A DNA stretch of 64,000 bases from Aralia elata (taxonomy: Eukaryota > Streptophyta > Magnoliopsida > Apiales > Araliaceae), in the NCBI GenBank assembly GCA_034770075.1, contig CM068385.1:42864721-42928720 (forward strand), read 5' to 3'. Each line of letters opens with the position of its first letter. Position 1 is the first letter of the stretch. The translations under genes were made by a program, and so were the position numbers. Below the pieces are notes generated by a model, which saw only the letters and a list, made by a program, of their open reading frames with translations, was not told the DNA's origin and did no database searches. This document shows positions 22,001-32,141 of the stretch, in pieces.

Positions 22001-23547
22001 TGATGCAGCTGACAGTTCAAGAGGAATTGATAAAGGACTTCGAACGTCTGGAACTGGAGGTTAAGTATCCAATAAAGGCGGACGAAAAAGTGTTCACCGT
22101 GACAGTAGGTCCGACTCTACTGGATAAGATACAAGAGGCTCAAGAATTTGATGAAGAATGCATTGACATTAACAAACAATTATCAGAGGGAAAAGCATTG
22201 AAGTACAAGGTTGACAGCGCAGGATTGCTGAGATTCGAAGGAAGGATATGGATACCCTACGTACCGGACCTAAGGGAAGAGATTTTGCAGGAGGCCCATA
22301 ATACGAGATTTTCTGGTACATCCGGTGGTAGCACCAAGATGTATCAAGATCTTCGTCAACATTATTGGTGGCCGCATTTGAAGGGGGAAGTTGCAGAATT
22401 CGTCAGTCGATGCTTAACTTGTCAAAGGATCAAGGCAGAGCACCAACGGCCGAGTGGATTGTTGCAACCCTTAGAGATTCCCGAGTGGAAGTGGGAGCAC
22501 ATTACTATGGATTTTGTGGTAGGATTCCCGACAACCCAAAAGGGTCTAGACGCCATCTGGGTGATCGTAGATCGGTTGACCAAGTCTGCCCACTTTCTAC
22601 CGATCAAGATCAGGTACAAATTGGAACAGTTGGCGAAACTTTATGTGAAGGAGATAGTATCACGACATGGAGTGCCGGTATCTATTGTGTCTGACAGAGA
22701 TCCGCGTTTCACATCAAATTTTTGGAGAAGTCTACAGGAGAGACTGGGAACACAGTTAAGAATGAGTACGACGTATCATCCTCAGACTGATGGTCAGAGC
22801 GAGCGGACAATTCAGACCCTGGAAGACATGCTTCGAGCATTCATGATGGATTTAAGTGGTAGCTGGGACGATCACTTACCACTGGTAGAGTTTGCCTACA
22901 ACAACAGTTATCACGCTAGCATCGGCATGCCACCATACGAAGCGTTATATGGAAGGAAGTGTCGAACGCCGTTATGTTGGGATGAGGTTGGTGAACGGAG
23001 ACTGTTGGGACCAGAATTGGTACAACAAACCGTGGAAATCGTTAAAGTAATAAGACAATGGTTAGTAGCAGCCCAGGATCGCCAGAAGAAGTACGCCGAC
23101 TTACATCGCCAAAAACGAGACTTTGAAGTTGGTAGCTTTGTGTTTCTGAAGGTATCACCCTGGAAAGGGAAGATCCGTTTTGGGAAGAAGGGTAAATTGA
23201 GCCCTAGGTTCATAGGACCGTTCGAAATTTTGAGGCGGATCGACGAAGTGGCGTACGAGGTAGCATTACCTCCTGAACTTGAGCACATTCACAACGTGTT
23301 TCATGTATCAGTGTTGCGTCCGTATAAGCCAGATTATAAACATGTTATTTCCTATAAGCCAATTCAAGTCGAAAAGGACTTATCGTACGAGGAGATTCCT
23401 GTTCAAATCCTAGATAGGAAGGAACAGACACTGAGGAATAAAACCATTCATTCTGTTAAAGTTCTTTGGAGAAATCACGCGGTGGAAGAAGCCACGTGGG
23501 AACTCGAAGAGAAAATGAGAGCGAATTACCCCCAGTTATTCGAGTAA
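19005..23547 (+). pseudogene. gag-pol: gag-pol of element A, copy 2 (two stops, two RT-region frameshifts)
   Basis: Same domain order as copy 1. It shares the two gag stops at identical offsets (TAA 19143, TAG 19347). Unlike copy 1 its zinc-knuckle cysteines are intact. It has its own lesions: two added bases in adjacent T and A runs near 21010-21020 inside RT, a one-base loss near 21495, and compensating insertions at about 22314-22328 that replace a VHPG block of the integrase HHCC region, losing one zinc-binding His. A 6-base length difference lies in the Ser/Asn-rich linker near 20025. The catalytic D-S-G, FIDD and integrase D,D,E residues remain, in three frames. No single unbroken pol could be made. 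Confidence 0.9.
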
Positions 23548-23581
23548 CCTTAGATTGAAATTCCGAGGACGGAATTTTTAT

Positions 23582-23594
23582 AAGGGGGAGAGGA
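23582..23594 (+). promoter_or_regulatory. Polypurine tract before LTR3
   Basis: AAGGGGGAGAGGA immediately precedes the TGTAATG of LTR3. Confidence 0.85.
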
Positions 23595-26500
23595 TGTAAT
23601 GTCCGAGAATTTTTTTAAACATTGTATTGATTTATTTTAATATATGAAATTCATTTTATTTAATGAATTTAATTGGACCCATGTAGGTATTATTAATTAA
23701 TTATCTAAATATATGGTCCAATAATTTTCTCGCATTAAAGGGACTCATTAAAAGTTAAATAATTGGTGAGTTAACCCTAAGAATTTAATTGCAAGAAAAT
23801 TTGGAAAGAAGATTAATAAATAAATTCTTTTAAATAAAGAATTATGGTTAAAAATAAATATCTTAAATAAATAATTAATTGGGTTAGCTATTTAATTTAA
23901 AATATTAGGAATACAATGCGGTTAAATTAATTTAGCCCACTTTTCTTTTATTTAGATTGGCCATTGCTTTTAATTATTTCTGGAATCGGACCCAAATTTT
24001 AACTAAGCCCAATTTCCTTTTTAGTTCCTATTGGGTCGTTTCTATTAAATTCGTCCCACCCAACCCCTTTGGGTCGAGTCCAATCTCATGCTGGGTTAAA
24101 CCATGTTACAATCGAGTTTGGGGGAAACAAAATTGACCGGCATATCAATTGGGGATAACCGAGAGAAAAGCAAAATCCTCAAGCCCTCAAATCAAACAGC
24201 CAAGCAAGGGAAGATCGAAGCAATCCATCAGCCAATCAATCAGTCGAAGCGGACGAGCGCGCGACGGGGGAAAGAAAAGGAGCTGTCAACCATGCGCCGG
24301 CAGTAGCAAGAGGACCGGCGGACTGACCAACGATCGAGGCGGATAATCGACGCAACCGAGCGCCATCGTTCAGACCAAAGGTTCGAAACAGTGGGCGATT
24401 GGACCGGTGGGGGTTCGACACTCGAGGATTTGCCGGCGAAGTTCAGGCGACGTGATGGGAACGGTCGAACGCCTACTCCCTTCCTACCGCTAGTTTTTGG
24501 CAAAACAATTAAGGTAATACCCAGCCATTTTGGGTAAAGATTTTCCTATAAATTAGCCCCCAAAAGCTGCCGATTCTCCTTTGCTTTGCGAGACTCAAGT
24601 TAGAAAGGAATTAGGGGGTTCAGAAATTAACAGAGAGAGGGAGCAGGGGGTAACCGATCGGAGGTTGTGAGTTCCATTGGAGTGAATGACCCAAAGCTTT
24701 ATCACCTATTTCGGTAGAAGGAGAAGGTCGGCAAATCTATCGAGTCCAAGGTATAGCTATGAATCTGTCAAGCCACTGTGATGGTTTCTTGTTGGTTTTT
24801 TTTTAAAAAAAATTTTCCCCCTGTGATTTAATGGGTTATACATTGTACTAAACAATTGTTTTGGGAAACTGATTAGGTTCTAGCAGTAGATAAAATTAGC
24901 TTATACTATACATTTGGTTGGGATTATACTGTATGGTGTTGGGTTATTTTGATTAAGAAATCTGGGTTGCTGTTTTTGTTTCCCTTCCTCTGTATTGGAG
25001 TATTTGTTTCTCTGTATTGGATTTGATTGTTTTTGGTATTGCTTGGGTTATACTACTTGGTTGAGATACTGTATGATTAAGGAACCATAAGGTTCGACAG
25101 CCTGACTTTGCCTAGGAACTAAGCCAACGTCGACCCTTGGTACGCTCACAAGGTGTTCGACGAAATGTCTAAAAGGCTTTGTTGTTAAAATCCTTTTCTT
25201 ATTTGTGTTGAGCAGTGATGAGACCAAGCTTGAATAAACTGCAGAAATTAGCTATAGCATGTGTTCATGTGTTGTTGTGGTTGTGGCATAACTGTAAAGT
25301 GTTAAGTTTTGTCTGCACACTGGTTATTGTATCAAAGCTGTGTCATGAGTCCTTGTATGAGTTTTGTGTATATAGGTTTCAAGCTTGGAATGTGGGTGTG
25401 TATGCATCATGTGCAGAAAACTCAGCATAAGTTGGCCAACCACTAAATTACTATAATCGAGTGACTTAGTTACCCAATAAACCTTGTAATACTTGAAATA
25501 TTTTTCCAAGGTTGGTTGTCTAATTCATTTGTTATCCCAGTAAGGAAAAAATTATTATTTAACGACAAAATAATAAACAAAGAAAATAAGAATATAATTA
25601 TTGTTCAATGTATAAATGAAGACAATTTATAAAATAGTTATTTATTTATTTATTTATAAAGATAATAACTATTGTCTAGTTAGTACTAAATAATAAATAA
25701 GTACGAATATAAATTATAAATAATTATTTATTATTTAGCAATAAATAATAAATAAAGATAATAAATATTTTAATTATAATGAATAAGGTTAATAAAATAA
25801 ATTTTTATTATTTGAAACTAAATATTTGATTATTCGTAAATAATGATCAAGAATGAGTAAAGTTAATAAAATTAATTATTCGTTATTTATCATTAAATAA
25901 TAAATAAAGACAATAAATATTTAATTATTATTTAATACTAGATAATAATTAAGTATTAAATATAAGTAATAAATAATTATTTATTATTTAACATTAAATA
26001 ATAAATAAAGATAATAAATATTTAATGGTTATTTAATTAATATTAGATAATAATTAAGTATGAATAAGTTAACAAGGCAATTATTTATTATTTATCAATA
26101 AATAATAAATAAAGATAATGAATATTTGCTTATTATTTAATATAATAATAAAATATGAGTATTATTATAAGCAAAAATGATAATACCTATTGATTATTTA
26201 ATTAATACTTAAGTGTGTGTGAATTAATTCATTAAGTATCTAATTAATGTTGAACGAGAAACAAGATTGATAATTACTTAATTACCCTTAAGGTGAATAG
26301 TAAGTAAGCATGAATAAAATTAAATAAGTAACCAACTATTATTTAGTTATTATTAAATCATGCTAAATTTATTATTTATTTTATAAATAATAAATAAGAA
26401 CTATTAACCCACATTTAGAGACAAATAAGGGTAATAGCTGAGTACTCGAATGGTAGGTAACCATGATTAAATATTATTTATTTTTAAATAATAGCTAAAG

Positions 26501-27441
26501 GCCATTAAATAAATTTCTGTTTAGCTGATGACTAGATAGTAATTAAAGGTATATGGTGAACTGTCTACCTGCTAACTAAATGGCATAAGAAAGTGGATTG
26601 ATATACAGTATGCAATACTAATGGATAAACCGACTTTATCAACTGATAGGTTATCCAAGGTCAATTAATTAAAGCTAAGATTTAATTGTAGCTGAGCAAA
26701 CAGGCAAGTTCCCTAACTTCATTATTTCAGTATATTGAATGCAAGTTCTATCTTACTCAACTTTTACATTGAGCAATATTTCTAAACCTTATGCATTATT
26801 TTTAATTCGTGCAAAAGGTATATATTATTGCAAGTTATTCTTTAAGCGTGAATCTTATCTCCAAGCATGTCTTAAGTGGTCTAATTACTTTTAAAATTAT
26901 TCCACATCTATGTATTCATTGGCATTCGCACTTGTGCATTTGAATTCGTATAATTATTTAAGTTCTGAAATTCACGAACTATTCATGATTAAGTCTGAAC
27001 CCTTATCTCGGTCAGGCACGTATGTAAGAATTTATAAAAGTTATCCGAACCAATCAATGGTAAGGATTCTTAGACTGAATGAACACCCCTTTTATTATAG
27101 GGGAGTACCCCAGGTAAATGTTATGCATACACATAGCGTACGCGAGGCTGATCCCCTCAAGTACTCATTCTGTAGCCAGTAACCAAAGGGTCAACCAGCT
27201 ATTGACTCCTTTGGAAGTTATTGTTCAAAGTCTATTTGACTATCTCTTGTTCTAAAAGCATTTATTATTATTGTTTCTGATAATTCTGTTGTTGAAATCT
27301 CTTTCTATATCCCTTCCGTCATGATATACCCTTATTGTTATACTTTAAACTTGCTAAGCAAACTCGTTGCTCATCCTTGCTATATCATGACTTAATTGCA
27401 GCTAAACCCGAGACGTCAGGGAAGAACAAAGGGAAGGAAAA
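23595..27441 (+). repeat. LTR3 of element A, left part
   Basis: First 3847 bases of the third LTR, cut by element B. The 5' half agrees with LTR2. The 3' half carries many bases unlike both other LTRs, a loss of roughly 30 bases near 27115 (where the others have a repeated GTACC motif) and a short TG-rich insertion near 26210. The conserved LTR hairpin at about 27355-27373 has one arm base changed. Confidence 0.92.
27437..27441. repeat. Left target duplication of element B
   Basis: GAAAA, repeated exactly at 40039-40043. The uninterrupted A LTRs contain this site once. Confidence 0.95.
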
Positions 27442-28767
27442 TGTAACGACCGAGAATTCTGAAATTTCCTTGTAATTCAAATTTTTGAATATTAATGATT
27501 ATGTTATATTTTTATTAATATTATATTTGTGTTACGTGTTTAAAGGTTGTGTGACAATCTAGGTTATGTGAATGTATGAAATTTTACGTGTTATAGTTTT
27601 GTTTAAGTGAATAATTGATTTCGCTTAGCGTCGCTAAATCACTATTCACGGGGCACGTTTCCCGAGGCACTATTCACGCCATAATATTTTTGTGTCTTTT
27701 TCGATGTTAATAAATTTCATAAATACGTGTATGCGTACGAATAATTTTTCCAAGTGTCGGAAATTTTATTTGAGCTGATACGTGATTTTATCCGTATCCG
27801 AAATGTATTAAATGGGTGTTCCGAATATTTGGACAAATCCCATAATAATTATTTTTACCCATCCTAATATTTAGGGTAATACCCATTTTAATTTTGGGTA
27901 GAGTTATTTGCCAGTTTTGGTACAAAAGTGGGAGTTTTCGGATATATTTTTGGTATTTTCGGGTATCTAATTTGGCTTATTGCTCCAAGTGGGAACCACC
28001 AAACCACTTTCAACCAATCAAAATGCTAAGGAGTGAGAGAGTGGGGGGGGGGGTGCCGGCGCCACCTTGAGTTCCAAACCCATTTCCTCCCTAAATTCCT
28101 CCACTTCTTCAATAATCATTCATTCAACTCTCAATCCATTCCATTCTATTCCAAGTTGCTCAGCTGATAGAGAGAGAGAGTGAGAGAGAGAGAGCTGCTG
28201 ATAGAGAGAAGGAAGAAGGAAGAAGGAGGAAGGAAGAAGAAGAAGAAGTCTAGAGAGAGAGAGGTGGTGCACGGGTGAAGAAGAGAAGGAAGCCAAAGCA
28301 AGCAAGAAGGACTCAAAGCAAAGCCTAGCAGTCTTCTTAACCTCTAGAAGAGATTTGTAGAGGTAAACCATCAACCAAAACTGATTTCATTTGATTTTGT
28401 GAAGATTTTCGAGTTTTGAAGGTTTTTTGGAGCTTTTTAGCTCATGGATGATCTTTGCTGCGATTCTTGTTGTTTTTGTTTGTGTTGGATGTTTGTAAAT
28501 GTTGTTAAGAGGTTAGATAAGACATTAATAACATCAAAGTGGAACAAAAATGCAAGAAATCCGTACCTTGGCTTAATGGAGCAAGAACAATGGACAAAAC
28601 ATGGACTTTGGACTGTTGGACGATTTAGAGGACCTTGTAGCTATGATTTCGTGTTTGTTTGATTTGTTTGTTGTTATGATGTTGTACTTCCATGGGTTAT
28701 GAGTTTAACCCAGTTGGAATGGAGTAAAAAGGGATTAAAACAAAGATTTGGTGATGATTTTTGTAAA

Positions 28768-28804
28768 GAACACGAAGAACACGAAGAACACGAAGAACAC
28801 GAAA
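28768..28804 (+). repeat. Short tandem repeat in B LTR
   Basis: Four units of GAACACGAA. The 3' LTR copy near 38057 has an extra A in one unit. Confidence 0.8.
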
Positions 28805-29015
28805 ATATAGCATGAGTTGATACTTTGGCCTAAGATTTGGCCATGTTAATGTTAATGAATAACTCTAAATTTTCGATATGTTGTAGCCCTATGTCCTAGG
28901 AGTCCATAGAGTCCGGAATGGACCAATTTGAACTTGTATAGAAGGAGTTATGAGGTTTGGAGTGAATGAGGGTCAAAATCGCGATGCTGGGCAAACGAGC
29001 ACCATAACCTGCTGC

Positions 29016-29039
29016 ATACCAAAGCCGGGGCTTTGGTAT
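29016..29039. other. Strong hairpin in B LTR
   Basis: Arms ATACCAAAGCC and GGCTTTGGTAT (11 bp, perfect) with a two-base GG loop. It is repeated in the 3' LTR at 38308-38331. A partial copy of the right arm (GGGGCTTTGG) follows about 20 bases later. Confidence 0.7.
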
Positions 29040-30742
29040 TAAGCTTAGTTTGGACGCCGGGGCTTTGGGCCTCAGGTGGTAAAAGTCAGTTTTGACCTCC
29101 TGTAGTAAAATGACCATAACTTTCTCATACGAACTCGGATTAGGACGATTCAAGATGATCCGGAAAGCTTAGAGATAGACCTACAACATCCATTAATTAG
29201 AATTGAAATTTATTACCTGGAACAATTTTGAAATTAACCGTTTTTAGGGCTATTGCGCAAACGGTAGGTATCCGGGCATGCACGTAAGCAACATGTAATG
29301 CTCCCGACAATGTAAAGTGATGTTCTAACTTTCATGATGTGGTTTTTATGATTTATAATGATACTTAGCATTAACCAATGAGTATTAGATGAATCGAATG
29401 GGCGTGTTAGGTGTACACAATTACGTGTCGCTTGGGCATTCGAATAGGCAAGTTGGGCGTATAGACGTGCAAGCGTCGTAACGCCGTAACTAGTGGGTAT
29501 AACCTTGTTTAATATGTTTGTTTCTTATTTGAATGGGAGATTATAGATTTCTGTAATAGAATATTTGGTATTCCGTATGTAACTAATTGTTATGTGAATA
29601 TGTACCTAATTGTGTAGGATATTAAGGAGCGTGTGTTGTAATATTGTAGCAGCGCTTCAGGCAAGTTTCCTAACGCTTGTCTAACCCTTGTGTTGGGCAA
29701 GTTCCCTAACTTCATTCTTTTTATATATTGAATGCAAGCTTCCTTACCCTAGCTCAAATTAACATTCGGGCAGGTTTTCATATTTTATACAGGTGTTGTA
29801 TATTATTGCAAGTTTCATGACTCAAATGGAGTTATTACTTTTGAATCATATTAGTGGATTAATTATTGTCAATTACTCCACCTCCAAGATAATTATTGAT
29901 ATTCGCAGCTTATGCATTTGAATTCATTATTTGTTGTTGGATTGTGAAACGTTTAAGTTCTTCATTCATGAACTGTTTAGGGAAATACTCTATGCCATTC
30001 GTTTCGGCTAGACATGTACAGGTTATTATTTTAAAAGCTATCCAAACCGATTGTCGGTGCGGATTCTTGGACTGAGAGAGCAACCCTTATTAGGGGACTA
30101 TAATGTGTCGGTTATTCGATGCAGTCAGAGTTAAATGTTATGCATATACATGGTGTATGAGAGGCTGATCCCCTCGAGTACAACTGACGGGGCCAGGTTT
30201 TAAAAGAGTTAGTCAAATGATCGACTCTTTGGCCAAAAGTTCAGGGTCGGTTGGACCACTCAGCAGTAAATAGTCATTATTCATTGTTTAATTTGAACCT
30301 TGATTATGTCATTTCAGCTATTTCATCAATGTTCATAAATTGTTGATCTATGCAGCTATTATTCTTATTCATTCATGATATATCTTCATTCTTGCTTTTA
30401 AACTTGCTGAGCAAAGTAGTTGCTCACCCTTGCTATATCATGAACCTATTGCAGTTAAGCCGGAGAGTTCCAAAGCGGGCAAAGGCAAAGGAAAGCTTAA
30501 GGGATAGTTATATGTACTATCCGATATGTAATCGTGGAATAGTTTTGTATTATTAATTTATTCTGCGATGTATTTATTTAAGGTTATAGACCTTGGGACC
30601 GTAGTGAACCTTTTTGTAATGAACAACATATGTTTATTTATTCCGCATTAGTTGATTTATGTTGTTTAGAGGCGTATGGATGTATTTTATCGTGAGCACC
30701 AAATTCGAGGTATTGGTACCTGAATTTGGGGGTGTCACAGGT

Positions 30743-30754
30743 TGGTATCAGAGC
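30743..30754 (+). promoter_or_regulatory. Primer binding site of element B
   Basis: TGGTATCAGAGC, exact initiator-Met tRNA complement, three bases after the LTR end. The palindrome AACCTAGGTT follows shortly, as in A. Confidence 0.92.
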
Positions 30755-30904
30755 TTTAGGTTATAAACTTTAGGATTTGCGAAACCTAGGTTATAACCTT
30801 AGTATTAAACTCGTATTGAGTACGCTAGGTGATGGATCGAGGAGATTAATTTGATAGTCATGTCTGGAGGTGGATTGTGGAAATCCATCGAGCCGAGTTG
30901 TGCA

Positions 30905-30930
30905 TGATAAAATATCATTTCATTTTATCA
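30905..30930 (+). other. Leader hairpin upstream of the extra ORF (B)
   Basis: Arms TGATAAAAT and ATTTTATCA, identical to those in element A, with one base different in the 8-base loop. Confidence 0.6.
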
Positions 30931-30994
30931 ATGAATATATTTTATTGTGGCACTGACATCTTGCTGTCTATTTGTTTCTGTTTGTTGCTGTAGG

Positions 30995-31750
30995 ATGTCT
31001 GAGGTGGGAGAGTACAGTCCTGCTGGAGAGGTAGAGTTCACAGACATTCATGTGGACGCAGGGCAGTTAGTGGAGGTGCAGCCGAGTGAGCCAGAGATGA
31101 TGGACACTAGGGCTGAGTCTGAGGCCGAGTATGGTTCTGATGAGGACCCCGAGGAGGACCCGGTGACGGAGGATGAGGAGCCACCTGAGTATGCAGATGG
31201 CATGGGCACTACTGCTAGTGACATCATAGAAGAGCTAACAAATAAGAACGAAGAGCTCGAGAATCGAGTATCTCACTTAGAGGAGCAGAACCAGGAGCAC
31301 CAAGACCGAGAAGAGCAGTACAGGTCATTGGCATATCAGACTTTGGGGGAAAAGACTGAGTTGACCCAGAAGTTGCAGGAAAAGGACCAGAGGATTGCCG
31401 AGCTAGAGGCAGAGGTTCACGGTCAGCGTGGGGTTTCTGTTCAGTTTGGTGTGTTGGTTTATGACCTCCTAGAGAGGAATGTGATGCTGGTAGGACAGAT
31501 AGAGCGGGTAGAGGATCAGCTGGAGACTACTCGTCTGGACCGAGATGAGGCTGAGGAGCAGTTGGCAGCCCGGACTATAGAGATTGATTCCCTCCGTTTA
31601 GGCTTAACCACTTCCATCGGCAGACTAAGGGACAGGGTGAGGAGGTACCCCAGGGATGAGGGGAGTAGCAGGCGCGTGATTAGGCGCCGAGTAGTCGACA
31701 GGCTGGCTCGACGGGAGCTCAGGGTTGCAATTCGCCGCAGTAGGCGGTGA
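30995..31750 (+). CDS. Extra pre-gag ORF of element B (coiled-coil protein, function unknown)
   Basis: 251 codons in sense orientation between PBS and gag. The ATG at 30995 is the first in this frame; the open frame reaches further upstream but only from a GTG. It follows CTGAC, a long pyrimidine tract and CTGTAG, a good plant branch-point/acceptor arrangement, so the protein may come from a spliced transcript; I could not fix a donor site. The N-terminus is acidic, the centre heptad-rich and coiled-coil-like (HLEEQNQ-x-HQ, QYR-x-LAYQ), and the last 40 or so residues very Arg-rich. The best-conserved stretch shared with A runs from the EEPP block to LAYQ. The frame is intact although gag-pol next to it has several breaks. 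Confidence 0.78.
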   Translation: MSEVGEYSPAGEVEFTDIHVDAGQLVEVQPSEPEMMDTRAESEAEYGSDEDPEEDPVTEDEEPPEYADGMGTTASDIIEELTNKNEELENRVSHLEEQNQEHQDREEQYRSLAYQTLGEKTELTQKLQEKDQRIAELEAEVHGQRGVSVQFGVLVYDLLERNVMLVGQIERVEDQLETTRLDRDEAEEQLAARTIEIDSLRLGLTTSIGRLRDRVRRYPRDEGSSRRVIRRRVVDRLARRELRVAIRRSRR

Positions 31751-31780
31751 TGTGTTATTTTAGCATTATGTTTGCAGTAG

Positions 31781-32051
31781 GTCCCACTTTTGTTGTATTA
31801 GGGGCTTACTTATGTTGTAAATCCCTATGCTTGTAGCGTGCATGGGATAGTAGTTGAACCCCAATTTTGCTTCTAGTATAGGGGTGGAAGGTTATTATTC
31901 CCCACTTTTGTGTGTTAGGGGATAGTTAATGGTTGGCAGGCTATGTCATTTAGCATTTGTAGAAGTATGCCACATGTTGAATCTGATTGTATTAAGACAG
32001 TGACATATGGTTATAAATGCAGTTGTTTTATTTAAATCAAACGTGTTTGAT
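31781..32051 (+). other. Structured region between extra ORF and gag (B)
   Basis: CCC(C)/GGG(G) stem-loops near 31781-31804, 31845-31865 and 31911-31924, plus the hairpin ATCAAAC/GTTTGAT at 32036-32051 (7-bp arms; A has 6). They occur in the same order and similar spacing as in A. No ORF lies between 31751 and gag at 32142. Confidence 0.55.
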
Positions 32052-32141
32052 AGATGCTTTTACTTTTTATTGTTGACTTAAATGATTTCTGCACATGGAA
32101 TAAATCTATTAGTAAACGCCGACGATTTTCTTTAGCAGATC

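Larger units (their letters stand above)
27442..30739 (+). repeat. 5' LTR of element B
   Basis: Starts TGTAACGACCGAG and ends GGGGGTGTCACA. It contains a G run near 28044, a GA-rich stretch (28160-28265), a four-fold GAACACGAA repeat (28768-28804), an 11-bp-arm hairpin (29016-29039) and the conserved LTR hairpin (30408-30426). A 72-codon frame at 28444 is not supported as a gene: the 3' LTR copy has an indel within it. Confidence 0.95.

Noticed and set aside
28444..28662. 72-codon ORF in B LTR, possible small protein
   Set aside because: The 3' LTR copy has an indel and a different N-terminus; position in the LTR and composition give no support.
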